Assembly (NCBI GenBank): GCA_014800605.1
Contig: JAAVFS010000119.1
Span: forward strand, 1 to 50,571
DNA length: 50,571 nt
Origin: Bacteroidales bacterium
Lineage (GTDB): Bacteria > Bacteroidota > Bacteroidia > Bacteroidales > Muribaculaceae
Reading direction: 5' to 3'
In this document: in pieces, positions 49,879 through 50,571 of the stretch
How the letters are laid out: each line of letters starts with the position of its first letter
Numbering within the stretch: the first letter of the stretch is position 1
Program-made: the position numbers and the translations under genes
The notes under the pieces: generated by a model
The model's database searches: none
Told to the model about the DNA's origin: nothing
Seen by the model: the letters and a program-made list of their open reading frames with translations, nothing else

Positions 49879-50571
49879 TCAGCCGATATGGTCCACTTCG
49901 AGATCGCCGCCGATCACCTCCTGCCAGGGGAGACCCTGCACAGCGAGCTGCTCCATGAAGGGATCCGGATCAAACTCCTCGACATTGTGTACGCCCGGCT
50001 TGTTCCACTTGCCGGTCAGGAACATCATCGCACCGATCATCGCCGGTACGCCGGTCGTGTAGCTGACAGCCTGCATGCCGGTCTCGCGGTAGGCCGCTTC
50101 GTGGCTGCAGTTGTTGTAGATATAGTAGTTGATCGGCTTGCCATCCTTGTCAAGACCTGAGATGCGGCAGCCGATCGAAGTCTCGCCGTGATAGTTCTCG
50201 CCAAGATCCTGAGGATTGGGGAGGACAGCCTTGAGGAACTGCAGCGGGATGATCTCGACACCATTGTACATGACCGGATCGATGCGCGACATGCCGATAT
50301 TCTGGATCACACGCAGGTGGGTCAGATACTCCTGGCCGAAAGTCATCCAGAAGCGGGCGCGCTTGATGGTCGGGAAGTTCTGCACCAGCGACTCAAGCTC
50401 CTCGTGATAGAGCAGGTAGGAGTCGCGTGGGCCGATGTTGGGGTAGGTCAGCGGAGCGTGGATCTCCAGAGGCTTGGTGGTCACCCACTTGCCGTCCTGA
50501 TAGTAGCGGCCGTTCTGAGTGATCTCGCGGATGTTGATTTCCGGATTGAAATTGGTGGCGAAAGCCTTGCC
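49879..50571 (-). CDS. Saccharopine dehydrogenase family protein (partial, 5' end outside)
   Basis: The frame is open to the window edge; 230 residues of the C-terminal part are seen. Blocks include APLTYPNIGPRDSYLLYHEE, RARFWMTFGQEYLTHLRVIQ, CRISGLDKDGKPINYYIYNN and SYTTGVPAMIGAMMFLTGKW. In Bacteroidota such proteins are often carboxynorspermidine synthases in polyamine synthesis, but lysine-pathway enzymes share the family. The N-terminal NAD(P)-binding part is missing from the window. Confidence 0.85.
   Translation of the reverse strand, partial: GKAFATNFNPEINIREITQNGRYYQDGKWVTTKPLEIHAPLTYPNIGPRDSYLLYHEELESLVQNFPTIKRARFWMTFGQEYLTHLRVIQNIGMSRIDPVMYNGVEIIPLQFLKAVLPNPQDLGENYHGETSIGCRISGLDKDGKPINYYIYNNCSHEAAYRETGMQAVSYTTGVPAMIGAMMFLTGKWNKPGVHNVEEFDPDPFMEQLAVQGLPWQEVIGGDLEVDHIG

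Overview
The window looks like a chromosomal segment of a GC-rich Bacteroidota, most likely a Bacteroidales and plausibly a Muribaculaceae-type gut commensal. The evidence is Bacteroidota-type promoters (TAnnTTTG -7 boxes, several with TTTG or TTG 19-21 nt upstream), the gene order DUF4271-hemD-rnpA-yidD-tatD, a glycogen cluster of debranching enzyme, GT4 glycosyltransferase and GH57, a BspA-type leucine-rich-repeat protein, type IX-like C-terminal tails, WbqC and DUF2851 families, and an inserted-loop signal peptidase. No rRNA, tRNA or CRISPR array was recognised. The genus call is inference.

Layout. 0.2-7.8 kb (minus strand): yebC and pheT, a stand-alone degenerate receiver protein, a polysaccharide flippase coupled to ruvB, and a mannose-1-phosphate guanylyltransferase. 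8-15.7 kb: topA, an RluA-family pseudouridine synthase, an RsmB/RsmF-type rRNA methyltransferase, a Skp/OmpH-like lipoprotein, a small membrane protein and pepD. 15.9-19.7 kb: an overlapping three-gene operon of a secreted BspA-like protein, a LexA-like S24 autoprotease repressor and a secreted endonuclease I. 19.7-27.2 kb: a Na/Pi transporter, a LOG family protein, the DUF4271-hemD-rnpA-yidD-tatD run, and lepB-wbqC. 27.1-32.6 kb: surface-sugar transferases, a ferredoxin-type membrane protein, thyA-folA and a sugar-kinase-like protein. 32.6-36.6 kb: two tandem small-RNA-like repeats, then an isolated phage-head cassette (portal-like, connector-like, major-capsid-like) with no terminase, tail, lysis or integrase gene visible. 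37-41.9 kb: the glycogen/alpha-glucan operon. 41.9-44.1 kb: a compact island with two inverted-repeat elements, a 29-bp operator-like array, an AT-rich AAA/DUF4143 ATPase, and a MntA-type nucleotidyltransferase with a truncated HEPN partner. 44.1-50.6 kb: a secreted double-GH43 protein, then a minus-strand run (saccharopine dehydrogenase family, dtd, MazG-like, deoC, GYF-domain membrane protein, DUF2851).

Most unusual signals: (1) a four-copy intergenic repeat, three copies of about 135 bp and one of 57 bp, always just after a stop codon in the same orientation, with two hairpins and a compensatory base-pair change; (2) two 81-bp identical repeats that read as promoter, about 65-nt RNA and terminator on the minus strand, sharing the hairpin core GTCGGGATGAC with family 1; (3) the orphan capsid-connector-portal cassette; (4) the secreted-LRR / S24 repressor / secreted-nuclease operon with GTGGC half-sites at its promoter; (5) the operator array and broken MNT-HEPN module bracketed by duplicated promoter regions.
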